Positions 31,820-39,835 of a DNA stretch of 39,856 nucleotides are shown in pieces. This DNA is from Bacteroidaceae bacterium (GTDB lineage Bacteria; Bacteroidota; Bacteroidia; Bacteroidales; Bacteroidaceae). Both the position numbers and the translations under genes were made by a program. The first letter of the stretch is position 1, and each line of letters begins with the position of its first letter. The notes beneath the pieces are model-generated. The model searched no databases. It worked only from the letters and a program-made list of their open reading frames with translations, and was not told the origin of the DNA. The stretch covers positions 1 to 39,856 of the forward strand of contig JAFTAJ010000032.1 in the NCBI GenBank assembly GCA_017458585.1, written 5' to 3'.

Positions 31820-33301
31820 TCATCCTACGGAGCCCTCCAGCGAGACGCTGAGCAGTTTCTGCGCCTCCACAGCAAACTCCATGGGCAGCTTGCTGAGCAC
31901 GTCCTTGGCATAGCCATTGACGATGAGCGCCACTGCCTCCTCAGGAGGTATGCCGCGCTGGTTGCAATACATCAGCTGCTCCTCGGATATCTTCGATGTG
32001 GTAGCCTCGTGCTCCACCACTGAGGTGTCGTTGTTTACGTCTATATATGGAAAGGTATGTGCGCCGCAGGTGTCGCTCAGCAGCAGCGAGTCACAGCTGG
32101 AGTAGTTGCGCGAGCCGTGGGCGTTGCTGCCCATTCGCACCAGTCCTCGGTAGGAGTTTTGGCTGTGCCCGGCGCTGATGCCCTTGCTGACTATGGTGCT
32201 TCGTGTGTTGTGTCCCAGGTGCACCATCTTGGTTCCTGTGTCGGCCTGCTGATGGTTGTTGGTCACTGCCACAGAGTAGAACTCGGCCACGCTGTTGTCG
32301 CCCTGCAGTATGCAGCTGGGATATTTCCATGTGATGGCGGAGCCTGTCTCCACTTGAGTCCAAGAGAGGCGGCTGCCTTCGCCCTTGAGTAGTCCGCGCT
32401 TGGTAACGAGGTTATACACTCCTCCCCTGCCCTCCTTGTCGCCGGGATACCAGTTTTGCACGGTAGAGTATTTCACCTCGGCATCTTTGCAGACGACTAT
32501 CTCCACGATGGCGGCGTGGAGCTGGTTCTCGTCGCGCATTGGCGCTGTGCATCCCTCGAGATAGGACACGTAGCCTCCGTCGTCGCAGACGATGAGTGTT
32601 CGTTCAAACTGTCCGGTGTTGATGGCATTGATGCGGAAGTAGGTGGACAGTTCCATGGGGCAGCGCACGCCCTTGGGTATATACACAAAGGAGCCGTCGC
32701 TGAAGACGGCGCTGTTGAGTGCGGCAAAGAAATTGTCGCGATAATTGACCACGCAGCCGAGGTACTGTCTCACCAGTTCGGGGTGGGTGGCCACGGCCTC
32801 TGATATGGAGCAGAAGATGATGCCGCGCTCGGCCAGTTTTTCCTTGAAGGTAGTCTTGACGCTGACGGAGTCCATGACGGCATCCACGGCCACGCCGCTA
32901 AGGGCAAGGCGCTCGTTGAGTGGTATGCCCAGCTTGTCGAAGGTCTTCTCCAGTTCGGGGTCTATCTCCTGCGGTCCACTTTTGCGCTTGCGTCCCCGGG
33001 GGTCGGCATAGTAGGAGATAGCCTGGTAGTCGATGGGTGGCAACTCTACATGTGCCCAAGAAGGCTGCTCCATAGTCTGCCAGTGACGGAAGGCCTTGAG
33101 GCGGAAGTCGAGCAACCAAGCGGGCTCGCCCTTCTTCTGCGATATGAGGCGCACCACGTCCTCGCTGAGACCACGCTCTATGACTTCTGTCTCCACATCG
33201 GTGGTGAAGCCATACTCGTAATCTCTGTTGGCTACGTCACGGACAAATGTATTATCTGAAGGAGTCAAAAGTTCGAAAGTTTGAGAGTTTAAGGAGTTCA
33301 A
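31820..33301 (-). CDS. sufB: Fe-S cluster assembly protein SufB
   Basis: Scaffold subunit on which Fe-S clusters are built. The 493 residues have the SufB core: [70 protein letters not shown] and [12 protein letters not shown]. Only TTG start codons are available: the one at 33301 gives [12 protein letters not shown], encoded by an AAGGAGTT-type repeat, before the normal family start near [13 protein letters not shown]; another TTG is at 33268. The N-terminus is thus repeat-derived or starts downstream of the repeat. Confidence 0.93.
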   Translation of the reverse strand: MNSLNSQTFELLTPSDNTFVRDVANRDYEYGFTTDVETEVIERGLSEDVVRLISQKKGEPAWLLDFRLKAFRHWQTMEQPSWAHVELPPIDYQAISYYADPRGRKRKSGPQEIDPELEKTFDKLGIPLNERLALSGVAVDAVMDSVSVKTTFKEKLAERGIIFCSISEAVATHPELVRQYLGCVVNYRDNFFAALNSAVFSDGSFVYIPKGVRCPMELSTYFRINAINTGQFERTLIVCDDGGYVSYLEGCTAPMRDENQLHAAIVEIVVCKDAEVKYSTVQNWYPGDKEGRGGVYNLVTKRGLLKGEGSRLSWTQVETGSAITWKYPSCILQGDNSVAEFYSVAVTNNHQQADTGTKMVHLGHNTRSTIVSKGISAGHSQNSYRGLVRMGSNAHGSRNYSSCDSLLLSDTCGAHTFPYIDVNNDTSVVEHEATTSKISEEQLMYCNQRGIPPEEAVALIVNGYAKDVLSKLPMEFAVEAQKLLSVSLEGSVG

Positions 33302-33353
33302 GGAGTTAACACACCCCCTCGGCCTTTGGCCACTCCCCCTTGCTAAGGGGGAG
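33267..33353. repeat. AAGGAGTT-type tract and C-rich palindrome at the sufB start
   Basis: 33267-33309 has degenerate units (AGTTCGA, AAGTTTG, AGAGTTT, AAGGAGTTC) that encode the predicted first residues of SufB. 33310-33353 is a palindrome of the CCCCCT...AGGGGG family with an inserted GGCC-TTT-GGCC hairpin. It separates cvpA from sufB. Confidence 0.8.
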
Positions 33354-33364
33354 ATTTATGGAGT

Positions 33365-33889
33365 TCAATGTTTAATGAATACGGTGTCGTCTTTGAGTTT
33401 GCCGCTCTCGGTCACTATGTCGCGATGCTCGTAGATAGCGTTGCCGACCACGGTGATATAGGGATAGAGTTTCGACTCCTGCTTTTTCTCCTCCGAGAGG
33501 ATACCCACGTAGGCCATGGCGCTAAAGACCACGCTGAGCAGGAGGAAGTATTTGATGGCTCCCACCGCCATGCCCAGCAGGGCGTTGAGCGACCCCACGT
33601 GCAGTGCCTTGACGGTCCTGGTGAGCGCGTTGGCCACCAGTCCGAACAGTATCGGCACGACTACCCAGATGAGGATGAAGGCCAGCACACAGGCTGCGAA
33701 GGAAGCCTTGCTGCCCGAGCCCAGTGCTGGGGCGAAGTGCTCGCCCAGCACACTGTAGAATGTGGCTGCCAGCACGAGTCCCACTACTATTCCGACGGTG
33801 GAGAACACCTCCTTGATGAAGCCGCTGCGCCAGCCGCGCCATGCGCCCCAAAGAAGGACTATTACTATGATTATATCTACGCTGGACAT
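33365..33889 (-). CDS. CvpA family membrane protein
   Basis: A small inner-membrane protein (174 residues) with about four hydrophobic helices: MSSVDIIIVIVLLWGAWRG, VGIVVGLVLAATFYSVL, a long one around ACVLAFILIWVVVPILFG and FLLLSVVFSAMAYVG. The GFIKEVFSTVG loop is typical of the family. CvpA was named for colicin V production; in other bacteria it is linked to envelope stress tolerance, and the biochemical role is unclear. The ATG at 33889 is 2 bp after the infB stop, so the genes are probably translationally coupled. A longer in-frame start inside infB (33982) is unlikely. Confidence 0.88.
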   Translation of the reverse strand: MSSVDIIIVIVLLWGAWRGWRSGFIKEVFSTVGIVVGLVLAATFYSVLGEHFAPALGSGSKASFAACVLAFILIWVVVPILFGLVANALTRTVKALHVGSLNALLGMAVGAIKYFLLLSVVFSAMAYVGILSEEKKQESKLYPYITVVGNAIYEHRDIVTESGKLKDDTVFIKH

Positions 33890-33891
33890 GC

Positions 33892-36558
33892 TTACAGCTT
33901 CTGCTTTACCTCTACCTCCTGGTAGGTCTCGATGGTGTCGCCCTCGCGGATGTCGTTGCAGTTGGTGAGCGAGATACCGCACTCGAAGTTGGTGCTTACC
34001 TCTTTCACGTCGTCCTTGAAACGCTTGAGGGCGTTTATCTCACCGGTAAAGATGACAATGCCGTCGCGTATGATGCGTGCCTTGTTGGTGCGCGACACCT
34101 TGCCGTCCACCACGTAAGCACCAGCCACGAGTCCTACCTTGCTGATGCGATAAACCTGACGTACCTCAACCAGTGCGGTCACCTCTTCCTTCACGATAGG
34201 CTTGAGCAAACCTTCCATGGCCTCCTTCACCTCTTCGATGGCATCGTATATCACTGAGTAGAGGCGTATGTCCACGCCCTGCTTCTCAGCCTCGGTGCGT
34301 GCTCCCTTGCTAGGACGTACCTGGAATCCGATGATGATGGCATTCGAGGCTGCTGCCAGCACGATATCGTTCTCGGATATCTGGCCCACAGCCTTATGTA
34401 TCACGTTGACTTGTATCTTCTCGGTGGAGAGGTTGATGAGCGAGTCGGACAGAGCCTCTACTGAGCCGTCCACGTCGCCCTTCACGATGATATTGAGTTC
34501 CTCTACGCCACCCATGGCGATGCGTGCGCCAATCTCTTCGAGTCCGATGCGGTGCTGGGTGCGTATGCCCTGTTCACGCTGCAGCTGCAGTCGCTTGTTG
34601 GCAATGTCGCGCACCTCCTGCTCGCTGTCCATCACATGGAAGGTGTCGCCAGCCTGTGGTGCACCGTTGAGTCCGAGCAGTGTGGCAGCCCTTGAGGGGC
34701 CTACACTCTTTATCTTGCGTCCACGCTCGTCGGTAAGGTCTTTCACACGACCGTAGCATGTACCGGCTATCACGTGGTCACCGATGTTGAGTGTACCGTT
34801 GCTCACCAGGATGGTGGCCACATAGCCACGTCCCTTGTCGAGCGATGACTCGATGATGGTACCTGTGCCTTTGCGGTTGGGGTTGGCCTTGAGCTCCAGC
34901 ATGTCGGCCTCCAGCAGCACCTTTTCCAGCAGGTCGTTGACTCCGATGCCTTTCTTGGCGGAGATATCCTGGCTCTGGTATTTGCCGCCCCAGTCTTCCA
35001 CCAGCAGGTTCATGTTGGCCAGCGATCCCTTGACCTTCTCGGGGTCGGCACCGGGCTTGTCTATCTTATTGATGGCAAACACCATAGGCACACCTGCTGC
35101 CTGTGCATGGCTGATAGCCTCCTTGGTCTGGGGCATCACGTCGTCGTCGGCAGCGATGATGATGATGGCTATATCGGTGGCCTGTGCACCGCGTGCACGC
35201 ATGGCGGTAAACGCCTCATGGCCCGGTGTGTCGAGGAAGGTGATGTGGCGGCCGTTCTCGAGCGTCACGTTGTAGGCACCGATATGCTGCGTGATACCGC
35301 CCGCCTCGCCGGCAATGACGTTACTCTTGCGTATCCAGTCGAGCAGCGATGTCTTACCGTGGTCCACATGTCCCATCACGGTAACGATGGGGTCGCGTGG
35401 CTCCAGGTCTTCGGCCTCATCCTCCTCCTCGTGCACTGCCTCGGAGACGGAAGCGCTGACATACTCGGTCTTGAAGCCAAACTCCTCGGCCACCATATTG
35501 ATGGTCTCGGCGTCCATGCGCTGGTTGATGCTTATCATCATGCCGATGCTCATGCAGGTGCTGATGACCTTGGTGACGGGCACGTTCATCATGCTGGCGA
35601 GCTCGTTGGCAGTCACAAACTCGGTGAGCTTGAGCGTCTTGCTCTCGTTAGCCTCCTCGGTGGCCTGCTGCTCCATCTGCTCGCGTATCTGGTCGCGTTT
35701 CTCGCGGCGATACTTGGCACCGCTGGCGAACGCCTTCTTGCTCTGCAGGCGGGCCAGAGTCTTCTTTACCTCCTTTGCCACCTCCTCGTCGGAGATGTTA
35801 TTCTTGTTGAGCAGGCTGCCTTTGCGCTTGTTGCGTCCGCCGCCCTTTGAGCTGTCGGCGCTCTGGCGACCGTCGTCCACCACTTTCTTGGCCTCGGCGT
35901 TGACGTCCACCTTGTTGGGCTGTATGCGGTTGCGCTTCTTTTTGCCTCCTGTGGCGGCCTGCTGCTGGCGTTGTTTCTCCTCGCGCTCTTTCTTGCGCTC
36001 CTCCTTGCTTTTCTTCTTGGGGCGAGTGGTCTCGTTGATGCTCGAGAGGTCGATGCTGCCCAGCACCTTCGGTCCCTCTATAGTCTGTTGCTTCACCTGG
36101 CGGAAGACCTCAGGAGACTTGGGCTCTTGAACCTCTTGAACCTCTTGAACCTCCGGAACTTCTTGAACTTCCGGAACCTCTTGAACTTCTTGAACCTCCG
36201 GAACTTCCGGAGTCTTGGTCTCCGGCTCGGGCTTCTTGGCGTTCAGGCTGTCGAGGTCGAGCTTGCCCACGGTTTTGAACGACACCTTTTGGTCTTCGGG
36301 CACCACTGTCTTTATCTCCTCGGGAGCAGGCATGGGCGCAGGCTTCTTGGGCTTGGCAGGAGCCTGTGGCTTGACGGTGATCACTTTCTTGGTGGCTTTG
36401 TCCGTGCCAAACTCAGCGCTGATAGCGTTGTATGCCTCGTCGTTGATCTTGGCATTCATGTCGCTGTCAACACTGAAGCCCTTCTTGCTGAGGAACTCCA
36501 CAGCCGTGTTCAAGCCGATGTTGAATTCTTTCAGTACCTTATTTAATCTTACGCTCAT
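33892..36558 (-). CDS. infB: Translation initiation factor IF-2
   Basis: The GTPase that brings initiator tRNA to the ribosome. The 888 residues have the IF-2 N-terminal domain ([23 protein letters not shown]), a long charged linker, and the G domain near residue 394 ([21 protein letters not shown]), followed by the C-terminal domains up to [16 protein letters not shown]. The linker contains a short 3-residue tandem repeat (EVQ/EVP, about residues 115-144), produced by 9-nt DNA repeats at 36125-36213. It is part of the rimP-nusA-infB operon with an unusually structured 285-bp gap before it. Confidence 0.97.
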   Translation of the reverse strand: MSVRLNKVLKEFNIGLNTAVEFLSKKGFSVDSDMNAKINDEAYNAISAEFGTDKATKKVITVKPQAPAKPKKPAPMPAPEEIKTVVPEDQKVSFKTVGKLDLDSLNAKKPEPETKTPEVPEVQEVQEVPEVQEVPEVQEVQEVQEPKSPEVFRQVKQQTIEGPKVLGSIDLSSINETTRPKKKSKEERKKEREEKQRQQQAATGGKKKRNRIQPNKVDVNAEAKKVVDDGRQSADSSKGGGRNKRKGSLLNKNNISDEEVAKEVKKTLARLQSKKAFASGAKYRREKRDQIREQMEQQATEEANESKTLKLTEFVTANELASMMNVPVTKVISTCMSIGMMISINQRMDAETINMVAEEFGFKTEYVSASVSEAVHEEEDEAEDLEPRDPIVTVMGHVDHGKTSLLDWIRKSNVIAGEAGGITQHIGAYNVTLENGRHITFLDTPGHEAFTAMRARGAQATDIAIIIIAADDDVMPQTKEAISHAQAAGVPMVFAINKIDKPGADPEKVKGSLANMNLLVEDWGGKYQSQDISAKKGIGVNDLLEKVLLEADMLELKANPNRKGTGTIIESSLDKGRGYVATILVSNGTLNIGDHVIAGTCYGRVKDLTDERGRKIKSVGPSRAATLLGLNGAPQAGDTFHVMDSEQEVRDIANKRLQLQREQGIRTQHRIGLEEIGARIAMGGVEELNIIVKGDVDGSVEALSDSLINLSTEKIQVNVIHKAVGQISENDIVLAAASNAIIIGFQVRPSKGARTEAEKQGVDIRLYSVIYDAIEEVKEAMEGLLKPIVKEEVTALVEVRQVYRISKVGLVAGAYVVDGKVSRTNKARIIRDGIVIFTGEINALKRFKDDVKEVSTNFECGISLTNCNDIREGDTIETYQEVEVKQKL
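36125..36213. repeat. 9-nt in-frame tandem repeat in the infB linker
   Basis: Nine-base units TTGAACCTC and CGGAACTTC alternate about ten times and code for repeated EVQ and EVP in the minus direction. Unlike the 7-nt tracts, this one keeps a single reading frame. Confidence 0.88.
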
Positions 36559-36573
36559 ATATTTTTTTTTAGG

Positions 36574-36673
36574 AGTTATCGCTTCGCTAGAAGTTATCGC
36601 GGCTTTGCCGCTAGAAGTTATCGGAGCCTACGGCTCCTCGGGAGTTATCGCGCTGACGCGCTCGACGATAGTC
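36574..36673. repeat. Modular hairpin array A (nusA-infB gap)
   Basis: A repeated linker AGAAGTTATC (or GGAGTTATC) precedes each of several different hairpins: GCTTCGC, GCGGC-TTT-GCCGC, GGAGCC-TAC-GGCTCC, CGCG-CTGA-CGCG and CTCGAC-GATA-GTCGAG. The block is almost identical to 38155-38258. Confidence 0.9.
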
Positions 36674-36677
36674 GAGT

Positions 36678-36750
36678 TAATTTACGATTTTACGATTTAC
36701 TATTTACTATTTACTATTTATTTACTATTTAGCTATTTAGCTATTTATTC
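36678..36750. repeat. TTACTAT/TTAGCTA heptamer tract
   Basis: Around ten AT-rich 7-nt units (TTACGAT, TTACTAT, TTAGCTA) lie between two hairpin blocks in the nusA-infB gap. Confidence 0.88.
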
Positions 36751-36775
36751 TTAAGGTTGAGTATTGTCTTTAACT

Positions 36776-36840
36776 TCGAGCTTGCGTAGCAAGCGTTAAC
36801 TTCTAGCCCGCTTGCGGGCGTTAACTTCTTTAACTTCTTA
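36776..36840. repeat. Hairpin array in the opposite orientation, next to the nusA stop
   Basis: Hairpins GCTTGC-GTA-GCAAGC and GCCCGC-TT-GCGGGC are each followed by GTTAACTTCT, the reverse complement of the AGAAGTTAWC linker of array A. The gap thus holds two arrays in inverted orientation around a heptamer tract. Confidence 0.85.
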
Positions 36841-36843
36841 ATC

Positions 36844-38124
36844 TTACTCTTCCTCGTCTTCTTCTTCAAACTCGCTGTGGAACACCTTCAGCACCTCGTC
36901 CACGGTGTCCAGTTCCAGGTCGGCCTCCTCGGCCAGTACCTCGCGTGGCACAGCCATCACCTGGCGTGCGCTCTTGTATCCGGCCTGCTTGAGAGCCTCG
37001 ATTACCCACTCGTCAATCTCGTCGGTGAACTCCTCGAGATAGACATCGCTTGCCTGGTTGTCAAGCTCGTCGTCAGCCTCGCGGAACACCTCTATCTGGT
37101 AGCCGGTGATCATGCATGCCAGCTTGATGTTGAGGCCACCCTTGCCTATGGCCAGGGATATCTCTTTCGGCTTGAGCGATACCTGGGCAGTCTTGTTCTC
37201 CTCGTCCACCTCGATGTTAGAGATGGTGGCGGGAGCCAGCGCACGCTGTATGAACAGCGACGGGTTGGCGGTGTAATTGAGCACGTCGAGGTTCTCGTTG
37301 CGCAGCTCGCGCACGATGCCGTGCACACGGCTACCCTTCACGCCTACCACGGCACCCACTGGGGTGATGCGGTCGTCGTAGCTCTCTACGGCAATCTTGG
37401 CTCTCTCACCCGGTATGCGGGCAATCTTCCTTACGGATATCAGTCCGTCGTTGATCTCGGGCACCTCGGCCTCCAGCAGTCGCTGCAGGAACTCGGGAGC
37501 CGTGCGGCTCAGGTAAATCTTCGGGTTGTTGTTGGCGTTGTCCACCTTGAATATCACGGCCCTCACGATGTCGCCCTTGCGGAAGAAGTCGCCGGGTATC
37601 TGCTGCGACTTGGGCAGGATGAGCTCGTTGCCCTCGTCGTCCACGAGCATGGCCTCGCTCTTCCATACCTGATATACCTCACCGCTGACTATCTCGCCCA
37701 CGCGGTCCTTGTATTTGTTGTACAGCGCGTCGTGCTCCAGCTCGAGTATGCGGCTGGCGAGAGTCTGGCGCAGGTTGAGGATGGCGCGGCGTCCGAAGGT
37801 GGAGAAGTCGATGCGCTCGCTCACTTCCTCGCCCACCTCATAGTCGTCGGCAATCTTCTGTGCCTCGCTCAGGGCAATCTCCTTGTTGGAGTCCTGCACC
37901 TCGCCGTCGGCCACCACCACGCGGTTGTGGTAGATCTCGCAGTCACCCTTGTTGGGGTTGACAATCACGTCGTAGTTCTCGTCGGAACCATACATCTTGG
38001 CGATAACGCTGCGGAAGCTCTCCTCCAGCACGCTCACCATTGTAGCGTAATCGATGCTTTTCGTTTCCTTAAACTCGGCAAACGTTTCGATTAAGCTCAC
38101 TGTTTCTTCGTTTTTCTTAGCCAT
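36844..38124 (-). CDS. nusA: Transcription elongation/termination factor NusA
   Basis: Binds RNA polymerase and nascent RNA, and modulates pausing, termination and antitermination. The 426 residues show the N-terminal polymerase-binding domain (SVLEESFRSVIAKMYG), an S1 domain (about 139-205; GEIVSGEVYQVWKSEAMLVD), and two KH domains (ARIPGERAKIAVES then PVGAVVGVKGSRVHGIVREL; and ISLAIGKGGLNIKLACMITG), followed by an acidic tail (EFEEEDEEE). The long C-terminal repeats of E. coli NusA are absent, as is usual in this phylum. Both flanking gaps carry copies of the same hairpin array, and one can ask whether NusA acts on them. Confidence 0.97.
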   Translation of the reverse strand: MAKKNEETVSLIETFAEFKETKSIDYATMVSVLEESFRSVIAKMYGSDENYDVIVNPNKGDCEIYHNRVVVADGEVQDSNKEIALSEAQKIADDYEVGEEVSERIDFSTFGRRAILNLRQTLASRILELEHDALYNKYKDRVGEIVSGEVYQVWKSEAMLVDDEGNELILPKSQQIPGDFFRKGDIVRAVIFKVDNANNNPKIYLSRTAPEFLQRLLEAEVPEINDGLISVRKIARIPGERAKIAVESYDDRITPVGAVVGVKGSRVHGIVRELRNENLDVLNYTANPSLFIQRALAPATISNIEVDEENKTAQVSLKPKEISLAIGKGGLNIKLACMITGYQIEVFREADDELDNQASDVYLEEFTDEIDEWVIEALKQAGYKSARQVMAVPREVLAEEADLELDTVDEVLKVFHSEFEEEDEEE

Positions 38125-38154
38125 TATATATGTTGTTTAATTTAATTTTCAATT

Positions 38155-38258
38155 AGAAGTTACCGCTTCGCTCAGAAGTTATCGCGGCTTTGCCGCTAGA
38201 AGTTATCGGAGCCTACGGCTCCTCGGGAGTTATCGCGCTGACGCGCTCGACGATAGTC
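38155..38258. repeat. Modular hairpin array B (rimP-nusA gap)
   Basis: A near-identical copy of 36574-36673 with the same linker/hairpin order, ending CGATAGTC. Here the last hairpin arm (GTCGAG) has been replaced by GTCAAT. Confidence 0.9.
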
Positions 38259-38286
38259 AATAGTTTCGATTGAGGCTAGAGTATTG

Positions 38287-38336
38287 TCCTTTATCTACTT
38301 CTACCTACTTCTATCTACCTTTTACTACTTTTACTA
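38287..38336. repeat. 10-nt CTACTTCTAC-type tract after rimP
   Basis: Pyrimidine-rich units (CTACTTCTAC, CTACTTCTAT, CTACCTTTTA) lie immediately downstream of rimP and reach its stop codon. On the minus strand they match the purine-rich 10-nt tracts at 11031 and 25986. Confidence 0.75.
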
Positions 38337-38798
38337 GAACCTAATCACCGCCTTGACCTCCTTGGCATCGGTGTAGGCGAGGGTGAGGTCCTCATCCACC
38401 AGCTGTGGGCGCTTGGCCCCCTCGGGCTTGACCTTCTTCTGGGTGGTGACGGTGAACGCGTCGTCCGTCACGTCCTTGAGGAGTCCCTTGAGTATTTTGC
38501 CGTCTTTGAGGAGTATTTCCACCTCGTTGCCGATATTGTTGATGTATTGCTGCTTCACCTTGAAAGGTTTGCCTATGCCGGCGCTGCCCACCTCCAGTTC
38601 GAAGTCCTCCACCTCGCGGTCGAGGTGCGCTTCTATGTGGCGGCTGAGGTTCACGCAGTCATCAATCCATACGCCGTCCTTGTGGTCTATCTCCACCACT
38701 ATGCGGTCGTCTTCGCTAATCGTGAGGTCGGTAAGGAAGTAGTCCTTGCCTTTGAGCCAACTGTCAACGAGGTTTTTTACAATTTGTTTGTCGATCAT
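38334..38798 (-). CDS. rimP: Ribosome maturation factor RimP
   Basis: Helps assemble the 30S subunit. The 154 residues have the two-domain RimP layout: an N-terminal alpha/beta domain (LTDLTISEDDRIVVEIDH, WIDDCVNLSRHIEAHLD, FELEVGSAGIGKPFKVKQQY) and a C-terminal SH3-like barrel (EVEILLKDGKILKGLLKDV). It is the first gene of the rimP-nusA-infB operon and is preceded by a consensus promoter and a hairpin leader. Confidence 0.93.
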   Translation of the reverse strand: MIDKQIVKNLVDSWLKGKDYFLTDLTISEDDRIVVEIDHKDGVWIDDCVNLSRHIEAHLDREVEDFELEVGSAGIGKPFKVKQQYINNIGNEVEILLKDGKILKGLLKDVTDDAFTVTTQKKVKPEGAKRPQLVDEDLTLAYTDAKEVKAVIRF

Positions 38799-38833
38799 GG
38801 AAATTATATTAAAAGACTAGTTTTCTTAATCAA

Positions 38834-38866
38834 AAGTGAGAAGTCCGGCGGGGGGACCTCTCACTT
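38834..38866 (-). promoter_or_regulatory. Attenuator-like hairpin in the rimP operon leader
   Basis: In the minus-strand RNA, AAGUGAGAGGUCC pairs over 13 bp (one G-U pair) with GGACUUCUCACUU around a CCCCGCC loop, and UUUU overlaps the 3' end. It sits a few nucleotides after the expected transcription start and 36 bp before the rimP ATG. It could be an attenuator or a target of autoregulation by NusA; that role is inferred. Confidence 0.6.
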
Positions 38867-38879
38867 CGAGTAGTGCGGT

Positions 38880-38912
38880 GCAAAAATACAGCTTTTTTAT
38901 TTAACAACCAAA
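38880..38912 (-). promoter_or_regulatory. Consensus promoter of the rimP-nusA-infB operon
   Basis: The minus strand reads TTTG (38909-38912), a 20-nt spacer, then TATTTTTGC (38880-38888). This fits the Bacteroidetes primary sigma pattern TTTG-N19-21-TAnnTTTG. It is the best promoter match in the window. Confidence 0.85.
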
Positions 38913-39304
38913 GAAATAAGCGATTTTTTTAGTTATCTCTAGAAAAAAGCCTCACTCAGACTCCCCCTTTGGGGGAGGAAAGGATATTAGGTTGAGTGTG
39001 TTTGAATTGCGAAATATTTTGACTAATTTTATGTTGAGATTTTTCGCAAAATAGAGAAGAATTGATGTCATGACGCTATTTTCGGTGAAATTAGTAGAGG
39101 GAGAAGATGCCTGGATTTTTGCGACGACTGACGCGAAATTGGATGGCGGAGTCATTGCGTCAATATTAAGGCACAAAATACAGGTGAATGTGCATAAAAT
39201 CGGAGGGAAGTTGGAGCTGAAGACGAAAAAATCTGCTTTTTTGAGAAGGAAGAGCGAGTGCGCGAAATTTGAATCAGTTCGTATATAGTTTAGGTCTTTT
39301 CTTG
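38913..39304. other. Gene-free stretch upstream of the rimP promoter
   Basis: No convincing gene was found. It has a short C-rich palindrome (38961-38977, CTCCCCCTTTGGGGGAG), an inverted repeat TTGCGAAA (39007-39014)/TTTCGCAA (39042-39049) and the word CGAAATATTTTGAC shared with the core elements at the two window ends. Two open frames of 72 and 154 codons cross it, but they resemble no family, and the longer one reads through the 21-nt array. Confidence 0.6.
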
Positions 39305-39427
39305 CTTCAACAAAGACGGCTTTAGTTCCAACTAGAACGGCCTTTTTTTCAATTAGAACGGCGATAGTTTCCGTAAACGCGGCTTTAGTGGGGGTCAAGA
39401 ACGGCCTTTTTTTCAATTAGAACGGCG
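39305..39427. repeat. Right 21-nt tandem array
   Basis: Six units of 21-22 nt, consensus near TTCAACTAGAACGGCTTTAGT, with the most frequent variant ending GGCCTTTTTTT. The minus strand can be read as a 7-residue repeat (TKAVFVE-like). Array and following core (39485-39620) repeat the organisation of 1-255. Confidence 0.85.
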
Positions 39428-39484
39428 AAAAATTCGACGAGCATACGGTAAATTTTGGTGGGATTTGGGGGATTTTTGGCGAGG

Positions 39485-39620
39485 GCGCAATTGGTTGATT
39501 ATCATAATATTAGTCCAAATCGTCATATTCGCGCTATTTCGGTGCAATGTTCAGTTCGTTTTCGTACACGCGATTCTAGAGGGCTGAAAAGGGGCTTTTT
39601 GCTACGAAATATTTTGACAA
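39485..39620. repeat. Conserved interspersed element, copy 2
   Basis: Direct repeat of 121-255, same orientation. The core 39516-39620 differs from 151-255 at 7 of 105 positions by eye. The terminator-like stem of copy 1 is weaker here. Confidence 0.8.
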
Positions 39621-39670
39621 AACTGGGTTGTAATGAAGAAGATGGGAGGGGATGGGAGATTTAGGAAACT

Positions 39671-39706
39671 CTGGGGCCCCCTCTAGCTCCCCCTTTTAGG
39701 GGGAGT
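39671..39706. repeat. C-rich palindrome near the right end
   Basis: GGGGCCCCCTCTAGCTCCCC and CTTTTAGGGGGAG form a member of the CCCCT...AGGGG palindrome family. Confidence 0.75.
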
Positions 39707-39725
39707 AAAGGTAAAGTGTAAATAG

Positions 39726-39767
39726 TAATTGAAAAGTATACCACTATAATAATTGAAAAGTATACCA
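39726..39767. repeat. Two 18-bp direct repeats, possible IS21-type terminal repeats
   Basis: TAATTGAAAAGTATACCA is present at 39726-39743 and again, perfectly, at 39750-39767. Multiple short direct repeats just before the first transposase gene are typical of IS21-family ends, but the same pattern would fit an operator. The element body would lie beyond the window. Confidence 0.45.
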
Positions 39768-39835
39768 TGTAGGTCATAGGATTTACGTTATAATAGTAGT
39801 TAATATGAGTGCTGTTTAACGTACAAAGAGAAAAG

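Noticed and set aside
35107-36546. Several long plus-strand frames opposite infB
   Set aside because: All are antisense shadows of infB; low-complexity Leu/Ser or His-rich translations without domain features.
36877-38094. A 405-codon open frame on the plus strand opposite nusA
   Set aside because: It is a shadow of nusA, which has full domain support on the other strand. The frame has no recognisable domain and its composition (many H, L, V) is that of antisense codons.
39070-39288. A 72-codon plus-strand frame
   Set aside because: No homologous family recognised, no ribosome binding site, and it lies in a repeat-rich gene-free stretch.
38952-39416. A 154-codon minus-strand frame through the right 21-nt array
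   Set aside because: Its start lies in the tandem array and its end in a palindrome (PPPKGES). No known domain, so I treat it as a read-through of repeats; kept only as a note in the findings.
39305-39427. CRISPR array
   Set aside because: Units are contiguous 21-22 nt repeats without unique spacers, and there are no cas genes in the window.
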